From Kangiella marina (GTDB lineage Bacteria; Pseudomonadota; Gammaproteobacteria; Enterobacterales; Kangiellaceae): a DNA stretch of 64,000 bases. Below, one piece after another: positions 9,382 through 18,970 of the stretch (its first letter is position 1; every line of letters begins with the position of its first letter). The notes beneath the pieces are model-generated. The model did not search any database, was not told where the DNA came from, and worked only from the letters and a program-made list of their open reading frames with translations. The DNA lies in contig NZ_BAABFV010000001.1 in the NCBI RefSeq assembly GCF_039541235.1, positions 1,674,001 through 1,738,000 on the forward strand. The letters are read 5' to 3'. The translations under genes were made by a program, and so were the position numbers.

Positions 9382-9891
9382 ATGAAAACACGTTTATTAC
9401 TGATAGTGATTGTCTTGAGTGGTTTGTTAACGGCTTGCGGCTTTCACCTGCGTGGCGCTGGAACCGATCTGGATGGAGCCAATGTTTGGTTATTGAGTAA
9501 AACGCCTAATGCGGATTTTGAGCGAACGTTGAAACAACGCTTGGCCTATCAAGGGGCTAACCTGGTGGAGGCTGCTGAAGATTCACAGATGCAGTTGGCG
9601 ATTGTGGGTTACAGTACTGAGAAACGTACCGTTGCTCGTGATAGTTTTGGGCGCGCCAGTGAGTTGGAATTGATTTTTACGCTGCAATATCAACTGCTAA
9701 CACCACACATGGTGACAGAGGGGGAGCCGGAAACGCAAACTCTTAACAGTCGTCGTGAATTTGCTTATCAGAGAACGCTGGAGTCAGGGCAAGTGAATGA
9801 GCAGCAACGCTTAATCGACGATATGCATCAAGGTGTGATCAATCGCCTGTTATTACAGATGGCAACAACGCATCACCTTACGCCAAATTAA
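9382..9891 (+). CDS. lptE: LPS-assembly lipoprotein LptE
   Basis: LptE plugs the LptD barrel and helps deliver lipopolysaccharide to the outer-membrane surface. The 169-residue form starting at 9382 begins MKTRLLLIVIVLSGLLTACG. Its lipobox LTAC is followed by the conserved GFHLRG. I chose this ATG rather than the in-frame ATG at 9376 because AGGA at 9373-9376 is then about six bases upstream. The frame stays open further upstream into leuS, but that extension would bury the signal peptide. Position between leuS and holA is the usual one. The Cys is a substrate for the lipoprotein pathway that includes the Lnt encoded upstream. Confidence 0.9.
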   Translation: MKTRLLLIVIVLSGLLTACGFHLRGAGTDLDGANVWLLSKTPNADFERTLKQRLAYQGANLVEAAEDSQMQLAIVGYSTEKRTVARDSFGRASELELIFTLQYQLLTPHMVTEGEPETQTLNSRREFAYQRTLESGQVNEQQRLIDDMHQGVINRLLLQMATTHHLTPN

Positions 9892-9902
9892 CGAGATCAT
9901 TT

Positions 9903-11000
9903 GTGAAGGTTTATCCTGAAAAATTACAGCAAACATTAAATCAACAGGGGCTTGATAAAAGAGTCTCAGTGTACTTGGTTGCTGGTGATGAGCCTTGGCA
10001 GCAAATGGAAGCGGCGGATCAGATCCGAGGCCATTGCAAAAAACAGGGTGTACTGGAACGCCAAATCATTGAAGATTCTAACGCGGCTAACCCACTGACG
10101 GATCAGGCTGGAACCATGTCTCTGTTCGCCGAGAGTCGTTTGCTTGAGTGGCGATTTGATAAGTCCATAAAAAAAGCTCAAGGCGAAGCGATTCAAAGCT
10201 TTATCAATAGTCAGCCAAGTGATGTTTTATTAATTACGGCGCCAAAGCTCTCCAACGAAAAGCGTACCTCATGGTTTAAAACGCTAGAGCAAGCGGGCAT
10301 CGTGGTCGAGGTATGGCCGATCCCTGCGGAGCGGTTAGGCGGTTGGTTACGTCAGCGTGCGACGAATCTGAATGTGCAGCTCGATAACGACGCTGTACAA
10401 GTCTTAATCGAGCGCTGTGAGGGGAATCTACTAGCGGCGCATCAAGACTTGCAGATGTTATCGTTGCTAGCTGAAGGTAACGTGATCACTGGCGACAATA
10501 TTCGCCAGTATGTCGGCGAAAACGCGCGCTACTCGACGTTTGAGCTGGGCGATGCCTGTTTAGCGGGCCAAGCCGATCGTGCCTTGCGTATGCTGGCCAG
10601 TATTGAAGCCGAAGGAACTTATCCTTTGCCCATCGTTAACCAGTTATTGCGCGAATGCCAAAGTCTTGCCAAATGGTCAGAAGACATTGCAGCAGGCAGT
10701 TCGATTCCAGAGATTTTCAAGGCTAACCGTGTCTGGCCCAAAAAACAGAAAGTGTTACAGGTGGCTCTAAGCAAGGGCAGCGTCAAAAAATGGTATGCGA
10801 TGATTCAGCGCTTAACCATGATCGATAAAGGGGTTAAAGGCCAAGCGGATATTGATGTGTGGCAAGAATTATCTTATGTGGTTTGCTTAATTGCTGGCGT
10901 TAATCCTTTCCGAGCCACAGTAAAGCCCTCTAAACAAAAGCCTTCGCAGGCGGCTACTGAAGGTTTGAGCGATCTTAAAAAAGCCTTTGGTATGTCGTGA
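9903..11000 (+). CDS. holA: DNA polymerase III delta subunit
   Basis: HolA opens the beta sliding clamp as part of the clamp loader. The 365-residue protein shows the expected pattern: an N-terminal AAA+-like fold lacking a functional Walker A, FAESRLLEWRFDK-type clamp-contact sequence near residue 80, and a helical C-terminal collar domain. It starts with GTG (protein MKVYPEKLQQTL), 11 bases after the lptE stop. It is slightly longer than E. coli HolA (343) owing to a basic/Ser-rich tail. Its position between lptE and nadD supports the call. Confidence 0.9.
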   Translation: MKVYPEKLQQTLNQQGLDKRVSVYLVAGDEPWQQMEAADQIRGHCKKQGVLERQIIEDSNAANPLTDQAGTMSLFAESRLLEWRFDKSIKKAQGEAIQSFINSQPSDVLLITAPKLSNEKRTSWFKTLEQAGIVVEVWPIPAERLGGWLRQRATNLNVQLDNDAVQVLIERCEGNLLAAHQDLQMLSLLAEGNVITGDNIRQYVGENARYSTFELGDACLAGQADRALRMLASIEAEGTYPLPIVNQLLRECQSLAKWSEDIAAGSSIPEIFKANRVWPKKQKVLQVALSKGSVKKWYAMIQRLTMIDKGVKGQADIDVWQELSYVVCLIAGVNPFRATVKPSKQKPSQAATEGLSDLKKAFGMS

Positions 11001-11010
11001 GTCGTGACAG

Positions 11011-11682
11011 ATGAGTAAGTCCACCTCTATAGATAAGCCAATCCATATCATCCTCGGTGGAACCTTTGATCCTGTGCATTTTGGGCATCTGCGCATGACA
11101 CAGGAAATGTTGAACCGCTTCCCAACGGCAAAAGTCTCATTAATGCCCGCCGCCTATCCGCCGCATCGTCCACAGCCTGGGGCGACGCCACAGCAGCGTA
11201 TTGAAATGCTGCAGTTGGTGCTCGGAAAATATCCCCAGCTATCGGTTGATACGCGCGAACTAGAGCGCGATGAGCCGAGTTACAGCGTGGTGACTTTGCG
11301 CAATATTCGGCAGGAGGTGGGTGATGCTTGTTTGGTCTTTTTGATGGGGACGGATGCCTTTGAAAAGCTCAACGAGTGGTATGAGTGGAAGGCGTTGATG
11401 AAGTTGACTAACATTTTGGTCGTGGGTCGCCCGAGCAGTCAGTTACCAACTACTGGAGAGGTCGCTGATTTTTATCATGAACATTCGATTGAGTCGCTGG
11501 ATGAGCTTCCGCAGCACCGCTTTGGCAAAGTTGGTTTTTGCCAAATGCCACAGCTGGATATTTCGTCGACCTACATTCGAGAGCAAATAAATCAAGGCTT
11601 TTCACCCCGATTCCTATTACCTGATGGTATACTAGACTACATGAATCAGCATGGCCTATATGGCTTAAACCCTAAGAGTTAA
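11011..11682 (+). CDS. nadD: Nicotinate-nucleotide adenylyltransferase NadD
   Basis: It transfers AMP from ATP to nicotinic acid mononucleotide to make deamido-NAD, the shared step of NAD biosynthesis. The nucleotidyltransferase signature GGTFDPVHFGHLR occupies residues 16-28, and the second signature segment (SSTYIREQI) is near the C terminus. At 223 residues it has normal length. It begins 10 bases after holA and ends 8 bases before rsfS, consistent with one transcript. A short N-terminal extension (MSKSTSIDKP) precedes the fold. Confidence 0.94.
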   Translation: MSKSTSIDKPIHIILGGTFDPVHFGHLRMTQEMLNRFPTAKVSLMPAAYPPHRPQPGATPQQRIEMLQLVLGKYPQLSVDTRELERDEPSYSVVTLRNIRQEVGDACLVFLMGTDAFEKLNEWYEWKALMKLTNILVVGRPSSQLPTTGEVADFYHEHSIESLDELPQHRFGKVGFCQMPQLDISSTYIREQINQGFSPRFLLPDGILDYMNQHGLYGLNPKS

Positions 11683-11690
11683 GGTAATCA

Positions 11691-12035
11691 ATGCAAGTCG
11701 AGCAATTAAAGAACGTTGTTGTTGAACAGTTAGAAGATTTAAAAGCTAAAGAAATCAGCGTGTTAGACGTGACCGGCCTGAGTACAGTAACCGATTATAT
11801 GGTTGTTGCCAGCGGTACATCGAATCGTCATGTTAAATCAGTCGCGCACAATTTAGTGAGCGAAATGAAGGATCAGGGCGTACAACCACTGGGTGTCGAA
11901 GGCGATGATGTTGCTGAATGGGTACTGGTGGATTTAGGCGATGTGGTGGTTCACATCATGCTAGCTCAAACCCGAGACTTTTATCAGTTAGAAAAGCTGT
12001 GGGATCCCAACTGGAAAGAAGCTCGTTCACAGTAA
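11691..12035 (+). CDS. rsfS: Ribosome silencing factor RsfS
   Basis: RsfS binds uL14 and prevents 30S-50S joining in starvation. It is 114 residues and carries the family motifs DVTGLSTVTDYMVVASGTSNRH and GDVVVHIM near the C terminus. The start ATG follows AAGGTAATCA closely. It sits between nadD and rlmH, the standard order. Nothing unusual. Confidence 0.95.
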   Translation: MQVEQLKNVVVEQLEDLKAKEISVLDVTGLSTVTDYMVVASGTSNRHVKSVAHNLVSEMKDQGVQPLGVEGDDVAEWVLVDLGDVVVHIMLAQTRDFYQLEKLWDPNWKEARSQ

Positions 12036-12053
12036 TCTCGTTGGTGTGACGCC

Positions 12054-12524
12054 ATGCAGCTACGCTTAATCACCGTCGGTCAAAAAATGCCAAGCTGGGT
12101 TGAACAAGGCTACGACGAATATGCCCGACGATTCCCCAGAGATTTTCAGTTGGAACTGATCGAAGTTCCGGCGGTCAAACGCGGAAAGAATGCGGATATC
12201 GCACGCTTGACCGACAAAGAGGGCGAGGCCATGTTGTCCCATGTTTCGAGTGGAGACTGGGTTATCGCTTTGGATGTAAAAGGTAAGCAACTGTCGACAC
12301 CACAACTTGCGCAGCAAATTGAACACTGGCAACAGCATCATCCCAATGTCGTCTTATTTGTCGGTGGCCCGGAAGGTCTAGCGCCAGCTTGTTTAGATAG
12401 AGCAAACCAAAAAATCTCTTTATCGAATTTAACGTTTCCGCATCCTCTGGTTCGGATCATTGTTGCGGAGTCCTTATATCGAGCCTGGTCGGTGACGGTG
12501 AATCATCCATATCATCGAGAATAA
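12054..12524 (+). CDS. rlmH: 23S rRNA pseudouridine-1915 N3-methyltransferase RlmH
   Basis: A SPOUT-class methyltransferase of 156 residues that modifies pseudouridine 1915 in helix 69 of 23S rRNA. The knot region is visible as LFVGGPEGL and the C terminus ends with the conserved [13 protein letters not shown]. Lengths and motifs match E. coli RlmH (155 residues). It follows rsfS by 18 bases and precedes mrdA by 53, continuing the rsfS-rlmH-mrdA-rodA order. Confidence 0.96.
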   Translation: MQLRLITVGQKMPSWVEQGYDEYARRFPRDFQLELIEVPAVKRGKNADIARLTDKEGEAMLSHVSSGDWVIALDVKGKQLSTPQLAQQIEHWQQHHPNVVLFVGGPEGLAPACLDRANQKISLSNLTFPHPLVRIIVAESLYRAWSVTVNHPYHRE

Positions 12525-12577
12525 TGTTCAATTACAGATGTGAAACAGAAACCTCAGCAATGGTTTAATCATCCTCT

Positions 12578-14530
12578 ATGTTAAAACAACGCGAAGCCAT
12601 TAAAGACGTCGGTCGAGAAACTTCAATGTTTTTCGTGCGTTGTGTGATCGCTCTGATCATCGTTTTTGGGTTGATGATTTTTCTCTTAGTTCGTGAGTTT
12701 AAGCTACAAGTCATTGAACACAATAAGTTCCAAACTCAATCTGAAAACAACCGTATTCGAGTTCAACCTGTCGCCCCTGTTCGCGGTCTCATATACGACC
12801 AGTCGGGCAAGCTTCTGGCGCAAAACCGCTCAATTTTTGCGTTGGAAATCGTTCCCGAGCAAGTTAATGATATGCAGGATACGATTGCTCGACTGCGCGA
12901 GATGTTTGATATTTCCGATGAGCAAGTTGCGAAATTTTTAGAGCAGGTCAAGTTCCGCCCTAAATTTAACTCTTACGCCATAAAAACCAATCTTGACGAA
13001 AGAGAGGTCGCTGTATTTTCGACCAGTCAGCACTTTTTCCCCGGGGTTAGTGTCGAAGCAAGGTTAGAGCGCTATTACCCTTATGCCGCCAGTCTTGTCC
13101 ATGTTTTAGGAAGAATGGGCGCTATCACTCAAGACGATCTGATCAGGATGGATGAAAAGGATGTGCAACAAAGCAAGGAAATCGGCACGACCCGTCAGCG
13201 GTATGCTGCGACCAGTAAAATGGGTAAGTTAGGGCTGGAACGATATTATGAGAATGAGTTGCACGGAGAAGTAGGCAGCGAGAAAGTGGAAACCGATGTT
13301 CGTGGTCGGGTGGTTCGCGTCTTGGAGCGGGAAGAGCCGAAAGCGGGTAAAGATATCCACCTTTATTTGCACTTAGGCTTGCAGCGGAAAATAACCCAGT
13401 TGATGAAAGAAAAGGGCGTACGGGGTGCAGTGGTTGCAGTCGAGCCTTCTACTGGTGGGGTGTTAGCCATGGTTAGTCAGCCAGCTTATGACCCCAATAT
13501 GTTTACTGGGGGAATTTCCAGCAAAGAATATGCCAAGTTATTAACACCAGAGCGTCCGCTCTACAATCGAGCAGTACAAGGAACTTACCCACCAGCATCA
13601 ACCATTAAGCCACACTTGGCATTCTTGGGCCTCAAGGATGGTGTTATTACACCCAATACACGTGTCGCTGATCCCGGCTGGTTTTCTTTACCCAATAATG
13701 ATCATCGATACCGTGACTGGAAGGCCTGGGGCCATGGTGCGACAGTCGGTGTGATGCAGGCCATCGTCGAGTCGTGTGATACCTTTTTCTATGATCTTTC
13801 AGTACGCCTCGGGATTAACAATATCCATGAAGGCATGACGCAGTTTGGGTTTGGCCAGAAAACAGGCATTGATATTGTCGAAGAAAAGGTCGGTATCATG
13901 CCGTCGCGGGAGTGGAAAAAATCAGCGCGTGGCGAACCGTGGTATAACGGCGATACGGTAAATATTGGTATCGGGCAGGGCTTCTGGACGGTTACTCCCC
14001 TTCAATTGGCTAATGCAACGGCGGTACTGGCGAATGATGGTATTCGCTATAACCTTCAGTTGGCGAAAGAGTTTGCTCAAGACAATGTTTATGAGGCCAA
14101 CACGCCTGTGATGGCTTATCATCAGATTGATACCAGCGATGGTAGCTGGCTCGATCTGGTTAAAGATAGCATGAAGCGAGTGACCGAGCCCCCAAAAGGT
14201 ACAGCGAAGACGGCGTTTGCTGATGCAGAATATGTTGCTGCGGGTAAAACCGGGACGGCACAAGTGCGAAGTATTGCTCAAGACGAGGAATACGATGCCA
14301 CAAAAATAGCAGAAAAATTCCATGATAATGCCCTATTTATCGGTTACGCTCCTTTTGAGCAGCCAAAAATAGCGCTTGCCGTAATGATGGAAAATGCTGG
14401 CGGTGGTGGCTCGAATGCAGCACCAATAGCGCGCGAAATTTTAGATTATTATTTGTTAGAAGTGTTAACCATCAACCAAGCTGAGACCGCTGAGAATCAA
14501 GAGGAGACCGCCAATGGCGCTGCGAACTAG
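12578..14530 (+). CDS. mrdA: Penicillin-binding protein 2 (elongasome transpeptidase)
   Basis: The D,D-transpeptidase of the rod system, 650 residues. It has an N-terminal membrane anchor (about residues 18-42), a pedestal domain containing the PVRGLIYD segment, and a transpeptidase domain with S341-x2-K344 (STIK), the SCD triad (in VESCDTFFYDLS) and K557-T-G. The C-terminal tail is Glu/Asn-rich and runs 17 bases into rodA, so the two genes overlap. It works with RodA, the glycosyltransferase encoded next. The cluster also holds mltB, rlpA and dacA, making this a peptidoglycan block. Confidence 0.95.
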   Translation: MLKQREAIKDVGRETSMFFVRCVIALIIVFGLMIFLLVREFKLQVIEHNKFQTQSENNRIRVQPVAPVRGLIYDQSGKLLAQNRSIFALEIVPEQVNDMQDTIARLREMFDISDEQVAKFLEQVKFRPKFNSYAIKTNLDEREVAVFSTSQHFFPGVSVEARLERYYPYAASLVHVLGRMGAITQDDLIRMDEKDVQQSKEIGTTRQRYAATSKMGKLGLERYYENELHGEVGSEKVETDVRGRVVRVLEREEPKAGKDIHLYLHLGLQRKITQLMKEKGVRGAVVAVEPSTGGVLAMVSQPAYDPNMFTGGISSKEYAKLLTPERPLYNRAVQGTYPPASTIKPHLAFLGLKDGVITPNTRVADPGWFSLPNNDHRYRDWKAWGHGATVGVMQAIVESCDTFFYDLSVRLGINNIHEGMTQFGFGQKTGIDIVEEKVGIMPSREWKKSARGEPWYNGDTVNIGIGQGFWTVTPLQLANATAVLANDGIRYNLQLAKEFAQDNVYEANTPVMAYHQIDTSDGSWLDLVKDSMKRVTEPPKGTAKTAFADAEYVAAGKTGTAQVRSIAQDEEYDATKIAEKFHDNALFIGYAPFEQPKIALAVMMENAGGGGSNAAPIAREILDYYLLEVLTINQAETAENQEETANGAAN

Positions 14531-15638
14531 TGCGGCCAATACTCATAAAGCGCGCCGAAGTTTACTGTGGCGGTTGCATATCGACGTGCCGCTTTTAGTC
14601 GGTTTATTGGCATTGATGGTGTTTAGTTTGTTGGTGGTTTACAGCGCAGGTGGTGAAAGTTTGGCCTTGGTTAAACGCCAGCTCATTCGATTTGGTGCTG
14701 GCTTAACCGTCATGCTGTTATTGGCCCAAGTGGCACCGAGAACATTGAAAGAGTGGGCGCCCTTGTTTTTTGTTGTCGGGATTGGGTTCTTGTTGGCCGT
14801 GCTGTTTTTTGGTGAATCGAGCAAAGGGGCGCAACGTTGGATTGACATTGGAGTAAGATTCCAGCCCTCAGAAATTATGAAGTTAGCGGTGCCGATTATG
14901 GTGGCGGCTTACCTTGCTGATAAAGCTTTACCACCAACTTTTAAGCACTTATTAGTGAGTTTGGTGTTGGTGATTATGCCGACAGTGTTGATTATGATTC
15001 AGCCTGATCTTGGGACGTCACTGTTGATCGCAGCCTCGGGTTTCTTTGTCATCTTCTTTGCTGGATTACGTTGGCGCTACATTTTAGGAGCGCTGGGTGT
15101 TGGTCTGATATTGGCGCCGATTATGTGGTACTTCACGATGGAAGAGTATCAAAAAGGGCGAGTACTGACCTTTTTGAATCCAGAAAGCGATCCATTGGGC
15201 TCGGGCTATCATATTATTCAATCGCAGATTGCGATTGGTTCCGGTGGTATTTATGGAAAGGGTTGGCTTAATGGCACACAGTCGCAGCTGGAGTTTTTGC
15301 CAGAACGTCACACCGACTTCATCTTTGCGGTACTCGGCGAAGAGTTCGGTTTAATTGGAATTATTATTTTGTTGGCGCTGTACTTTTTTGTGATATGGCG
15401 TGGACTTTATATCAGCTTACAGGGTCAAGATAGTTTCAGCCGGTTACTGGGTGCGGCCTTAACCTTAACCTTTTTTGTTTACTTGTTCGTAAATATTGGC
15501 ATGGTCAGTGGTTTGCTGCCAGTGGTCGGGTTACCATTACCGTTAATTAGTTACGGTGGGACCTCGATTGTGACTTTGATGGCGAGTTTTGGAATATTAA
15601 TGTCGATCCAGACTCATCGAAGACTGCATTCGGCATAA
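14514..15638 (+). CDS. rodA: Rod-shape-determining glycosyltransferase RodA
   Basis: A SEDS-family peptidoglycan polymerase of 374 residues with about ten membrane helices, partner of PBP2. The family signature is visible as RVLTFLNPESDPLGSGYHIIQSQIAIGSGG, and the segment VVGLPLPLISYGGTS lies near the C terminus. The start overlaps the mrdA coding end by 17 bases; an N-terminal basic stretch (KARRSLLWRLH) precedes the first helix. mltB follows 81 bases later. Confidence 0.95.
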   Translation: MALRTSAANTHKARRSLLWRLHIDVPLLVGLLALMVFSLLVVYSAGGESLALVKRQLIRFGAGLTVMLLLAQVAPRTLKEWAPLFFVVGIGFLLAVLFFGESSKGAQRWIDIGVRFQPSEIMKLAVPIMVAAYLADKALPPTFKHLLVSLVLVIMPTVLIMIQPDLGTSLLIAASGFFVIFFAGLRWRYILGALGVGLILAPIMWYFTMEEYQKGRVLTFLNPESDPLGSGYHIIQSQIAIGSGGIYGKGWLNGTQSQLEFLPERHTDFIFAVLGEEFGLIGIIILLALYFFVIWRGLYISLQGQDSFSRLLGAALTLTFFVYLFVNIGMVSGLLPVVGLPLPLISYGGTSIVTLMASFGILMSIQTHRRLHSA

Positions 15639-15719
15639 AGTCTCGCCAATTGTAATTGTGACTGGCATGATTTCAGTCTACATATTTGTTGTTTTGGCTC
15701 TGCATTGTAGGAGAACTTA

Positions 15720-16748
15720 ATGAAAAAAATACTAGCGACAATGTTACTAGCTTCGGGTTTTGGAGTGTTTGGTACAGCAAATGCTGGCGAAGCACCGACT
15801 GAACCAAAAGCGTTTGCTCAGTATATGCAGGATGAACATGGTTTTACCGCAGACTATATTACGACGATGCTAGCGAAAGCAGAAAAGCGTCAAAGTATTT
15901 TGGATGCGATTAGTCGTCCCGCAGAGGGCAAAGATTGGCATGAGTATCGTCCCATCTTTATTGAGCAGAGCCGCATTAAACAAGGCGTGGCGTTTTTAGA
16001 AGAAAACAAAGCGCTACTTGAAAAAGCGGAAAAGGAATTTCAAGTGCCTGCGGAAATCATCACCGCAATTATCGGTGTTGAAACCAAGTATGGTCGAATC
16101 CAAGGCAGTTATCCGGTGCTGGATGCCATCAGCACGCTGGCTTTCCATTATCCTAAACGTGGTAAGTTCTTCGCCGGAGAGCTGGCGCAATATTTTGTCC
16201 TCGCTCGTGAGCAAGGCTGGACGTTAGAAGAGCCAAAAGGCTCTTATGCTGGCGCCATGGGCATGGGCCAGTTTATCCCGACTTCTTACCGTCATTACAC
16301 GGTGGATTTTGATGGCGATGGCAAGATTAATTTATTCGATAATAAAGCCGATGCGATAGGCAGTGTCGCCAACTACTTTAAGGTTCATGGCTGGCGTTTA
16401 GGTGAGCCAGTGGCTGAATTTGTTGATGTCGATGAGTCGATGGCGAACCAGTTTAAAAACGATCAACTCAAGCCTCAATTTACCGTCGCAGCCCTAAAGC
16501 AGGCAGGGCTGGATTACACTGGACAGGCAAAGGATCAAGATATCGCCGGCATTTATCATTATAAACAGCCAAACCGTTATGATTATTGGCTGGGATTTCA
16601 CAACTTTTACGTGATTACCCGTTATAATCGTAGCCCGATGTATGCGATGGCGGTTCATCAACTGAGCCAAGAGATAAAAGCTGAGTATGATGTCAAACAA
16701 CAAAAAGCCGCTGCCGCCAAGCATGCGGCCAATAACAGCGAATCTTAA
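15720..16748 (+). CDS. mltB: Lytic murein transglycosylase B (non-lipoprotein form)
   Basis: Cleaves the MurNAc-GlcNAc bond to give 1,6-anhydro ends. The 342-residue protein has a signal peptide (MKKILATMLLASGFGVFGTANA) and the SLT_2/MltB fold with catalytic Glu121 in IIGVETKYGRIQG. The PKGSYAGAMGMGQFIPTSYR block and the EF-hand-like DFDGDGKINLFD loop follow. E. coli MltB is an outer-membrane lipoprotein, but here no cysteine follows the hydrophobic core, so the enzyme is probably free in the periplasm. The Lys/Ala-rich C terminus looks disordered. The ATG has a clear AGGAG site upstream. Confidence 0.93.
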   Translation: MKKILATMLLASGFGVFGTANAGEAPTEPKAFAQYMQDEHGFTADYITTMLAKAEKRQSILDAISRPAEGKDWHEYRPIFIEQSRIKQGVAFLEENKALLEKAEKEFQVPAEIITAIIGVETKYGRIQGSYPVLDAISTLAFHYPKRGKFFAGELAQYFVLAREQGWTLEEPKGSYAGAMGMGQFIPTSYRHYTVDFDGDGKINLFDNKADAIGSVANYFKVHGWRLGEPVAEFVDVDESMANQFKNDQLKPQFTVAALKQAGLDYTGQAKDQDIAGIYHYKQPNRYDYWLGFHNFYVITRYNRSPMYAMAVHQLSQEIKAEYDVKQQKAAAAKHAANNSES

Positions 16749-16781
16749 TTCATTGAGAAAAAGCAGTTTGAGTACATAAGA

Positions 16782-17669
16782 ATGGTTTTAAAACAAACAA
16801 CACAATTCGTTAGCGCATTGATTTTGATAGGGTTTTTAAGTGCCTGTACCACCACAAGTGGTGTGCGCAGTGATGACGAGGCGCCCGAGTATGGTAGCGC
16901 CGCCGATCGAAAGATCCCCGACTATGCACCAGATGGTACCGCTAGTTCATTCCAAAATGGGCCGGTATCTGAGCCAACACCGCGGGTGGAAGAAAAAAGT
17001 CCTTTTGGGAATCCTCCGTATTATGAGGTTGACGGTGTGGTTTATCACGTTTTGGCCAGCGGTCATGGGTATCGAGAAGAAGGGACTGCCAGTTGGTACG
17101 GACAAAAGTTTCATGGCCGACGCACGTCTTCTGGTGAGGTTTATGACATGTACCAGTTCACGGCTGCGCATAAGACGTTGCCATTACCCAGTTACGCCAG
17201 GGTGACGAATATTGATACCGGGGATTCTGTTGTCGTTAAAATTAATGATCGCGGTCCTTTTCTTAAGAATCGCCTGATTGATCTCTCTTATGCTGCGGCA
17301 AAAAAATTGGGCTATGAAAACCGTGGCACTGCGCGAGTGGAAGTGACCGTTCTAGCATCTCCAGGTGGTCGACAGACAGCTGCAAACACCGGTGGTGAGC
17401 TGGAAATTCCACCGATGGAGCAACAGCACGATAACGCGGAGTTGTATGTTCAAGTGGGCGCATTTTCTGACGAGATGCGTGCGGATACTTTAGCTGCAAG
17501 GCTTCGTGAGTTTTTTCGCCAGCCCATCAGCTTAACGCCAATTGATGTTAATGGGCAGCGTTTGCATCGAGTGAGAATTGGTCCCTTAGAGGATGCGCGC
17601 GCGGCAGAAGCGATCTTGTCGCAATTAAAGCAATACAGCTTTGGTTCACCACGCGTGGTGACCGATTAG
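16782..17669 (+). CDS. rlpA: RlpA septal-ring lytic transglycosylase lipoprotein
   Basis: An outer-membrane lipoprotein that cuts denuded glycan strands in some gammaproteobacteria. It is 295 residues: lipobox LSAC with Cys22, a variable linker (about 25-95), a double-psi beta-barrel domain (EEGTASWYGQKFHGRRTSSG through VKINDRGPF; about 95-195) and a C-terminal SPOR domain (about 215-293) for binding denuded peptidoglycan at the septum. The catalytic Glu/Asp pair region of active RlpA (SGEVYD, NDRGPF) is present. It lies between mltB and dacA, its usual company. Confidence 0.94.
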   Translation: MVLKQTTQFVSALILIGFLSACTTTSGVRSDDEAPEYGSAADRKIPDYAPDGTASSFQNGPVSEPTPRVEEKSPFGNPPYYEVDGVVYHVLASGHGYREEGTASWYGQKFHGRRTSSGEVYDMYQFTAAHKTLPLPSYARVTNIDTGDSVVVKINDRGPFLKNRLIDLSYAAAKKLGYENRGTARVEVTVLASPGGRQTAANTGGELEIPPMEQQHDNAELYVQVGAFSDEMRADTLAARLREFFRQPISLTPIDVNGQRLHRVRIGPLEDARAAEAILSQLKQYSFGSPRVVTD

Positions 17670-17743
17670 TTACCTATTTATTAGCGCAGCAGCGAGTAAA
17701 CTGTTGCGATGATTTTAAATTCGATTAAGTAGATAGTATTAAA

Positions 17744-18907
17744 ATGATGAAGCATAAATTTTTAAGTGTCATGATTATTGGTGTTGTGCTGTTCTTAGCC
17801 ACGGCTTCTGTGCAGGCTATCCAGCCAGCAAAACCGAGTGTTGATGCAAGCTCATGGTTGTTAATGGATTATGAAACCGGTCAGATTATTTTGGAGCAAA
17901 ATGCGGATGAGCAGTTGCCGCCAGCGAGCTTAACCAAAATGATGACCAGCTATATCATCGCCGATCAGTTACACCGAGGTAATATCAAAAGCGACGATAA
18001 AGTGCTTATCAGTGAGAATGCTTGGGCACAAAATCCGAAGCTAAAAGGCAGCTCGTTGATGTTTGTCGAAGTAAACAAATACGTTACGGTCGAAGACTTG
18101 CATCGTGGCATTGTGATTCAGTCGGGTAACGATGCCAGTATCGCCATGGCGGAGCATATTGCGGGCAGCGAAGAAGCTTTTGCGGATCTGATGAATCAGT
18201 ACGCCAAGCGTTTAGGCATGAACAGCACCTTCTTCATGAATAGTACTGGTTTGCCTCATGAGCAGCATCAAACCACGGCTCGTGATCTAGCGAAGCTGGC
18301 TCGTGCGTTGATTAAAGATTTCCCGGAAGATTACAGCATGTATGCCGAGCGCGAATTCACCTATAACGGCATTACTCAACAAAACCGTAATGAATTGTTG
18401 GGTGATACCACATTAGGCGTTGATGGCATTAAAACAGGGCATACTGAAGCTGCGGGTTATTGTTTGGTGTCATCGGCTGAGAAACAAGGCATGCGCTTAA
18501 TCTCTGTGGTCATGGGGACAGACAGCATGGGTGCGCGTGCTGGCGAAAGTCGCAAGCTACTGAATTATGGCTTCCGTTTTTACACCAATGTTGAAGCTTT
18601 TGCTGCTGGAAAAGCACTAAAGCAGGCGCAAGTGTGGAAAGGCGAAGAAGAGCAGGTTGGGGTTGGTCTAGCGCAAAGCGCCGTGCTAACGGTACTTAAA
18701 AGCGAAAAAGATCAGTTGAAAGCCAACTACAAGTTAAATGGCAAACTGATCGCACCGATAAAAAAAGGCCAAGTGGTCGGTGAGGTGTACTTTCACATGG
18801 GTGATACGGTTGTGAAACGTATGCCAATGGTGGCATTAGACGCTGTTGAAGAAGCAGGATTCTTTGGTCGTATGTGGGATTCGATGGCGCTTTGGTTTGA
18901 AGATTAG
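17744..18907 (+). CDS. dacA: D-alanyl-D-alanine carboxypeptidase (PBP5/6 type)
   Basis: Trims the terminal D-Ala from peptidoglycan pentapeptides. The 387-residue precursor has a signal peptide ending near SVQA (residue 25). The active-site motifs are S62-L-T-K65, S127-G-N129 and K230-T-G. A C-terminal beta-rich PBP5_C domain (about 285-375) is followed by an amphipathic end (FGRMWDSMALWFED) that should anchor it to the outer face of the inner membrane. Two adjacent ATG codons are possible starts. dacA and rlpA are adjacent, as in E. coli. Confidence 0.94.
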   Translation: MMKHKFLSVMIIGVVLFLATASVQAIQPAKPSVDASSWLLMDYETGQIILEQNADEQLPPASLTKMMTSYIIADQLHRGNIKSDDKVLISENAWAQNPKLKGSSLMFVEVNKYVTVEDLHRGIVIQSGNDASIAMAEHIAGSEEAFADLMNQYAKRLGMNSTFFMNSTGLPHEQHQTTARDLAKLARALIKDFPEDYSMYAEREFTYNGITQQNRNELLGDTTLGVDGIKTGHTEAAGYCLVSSAEKQGMRLISVVMGTDSMGARAGESRKLLNYGFRFYTNVEAFAAGKALKQAQVWKGEEEQVGVGLAQSAVLTVLKSEKDQLKANYKLNGKLIAPIKKGQVVGEVYFHMGDTVVKRMPMVALDAVEEAGFFGRMWDSMALWFED

Positions 18908-18970
18908 TGGTAAACATTACTCTTAATATTAGAACACTATAAGTGATAACCGATTGATATAAGATGGAAA

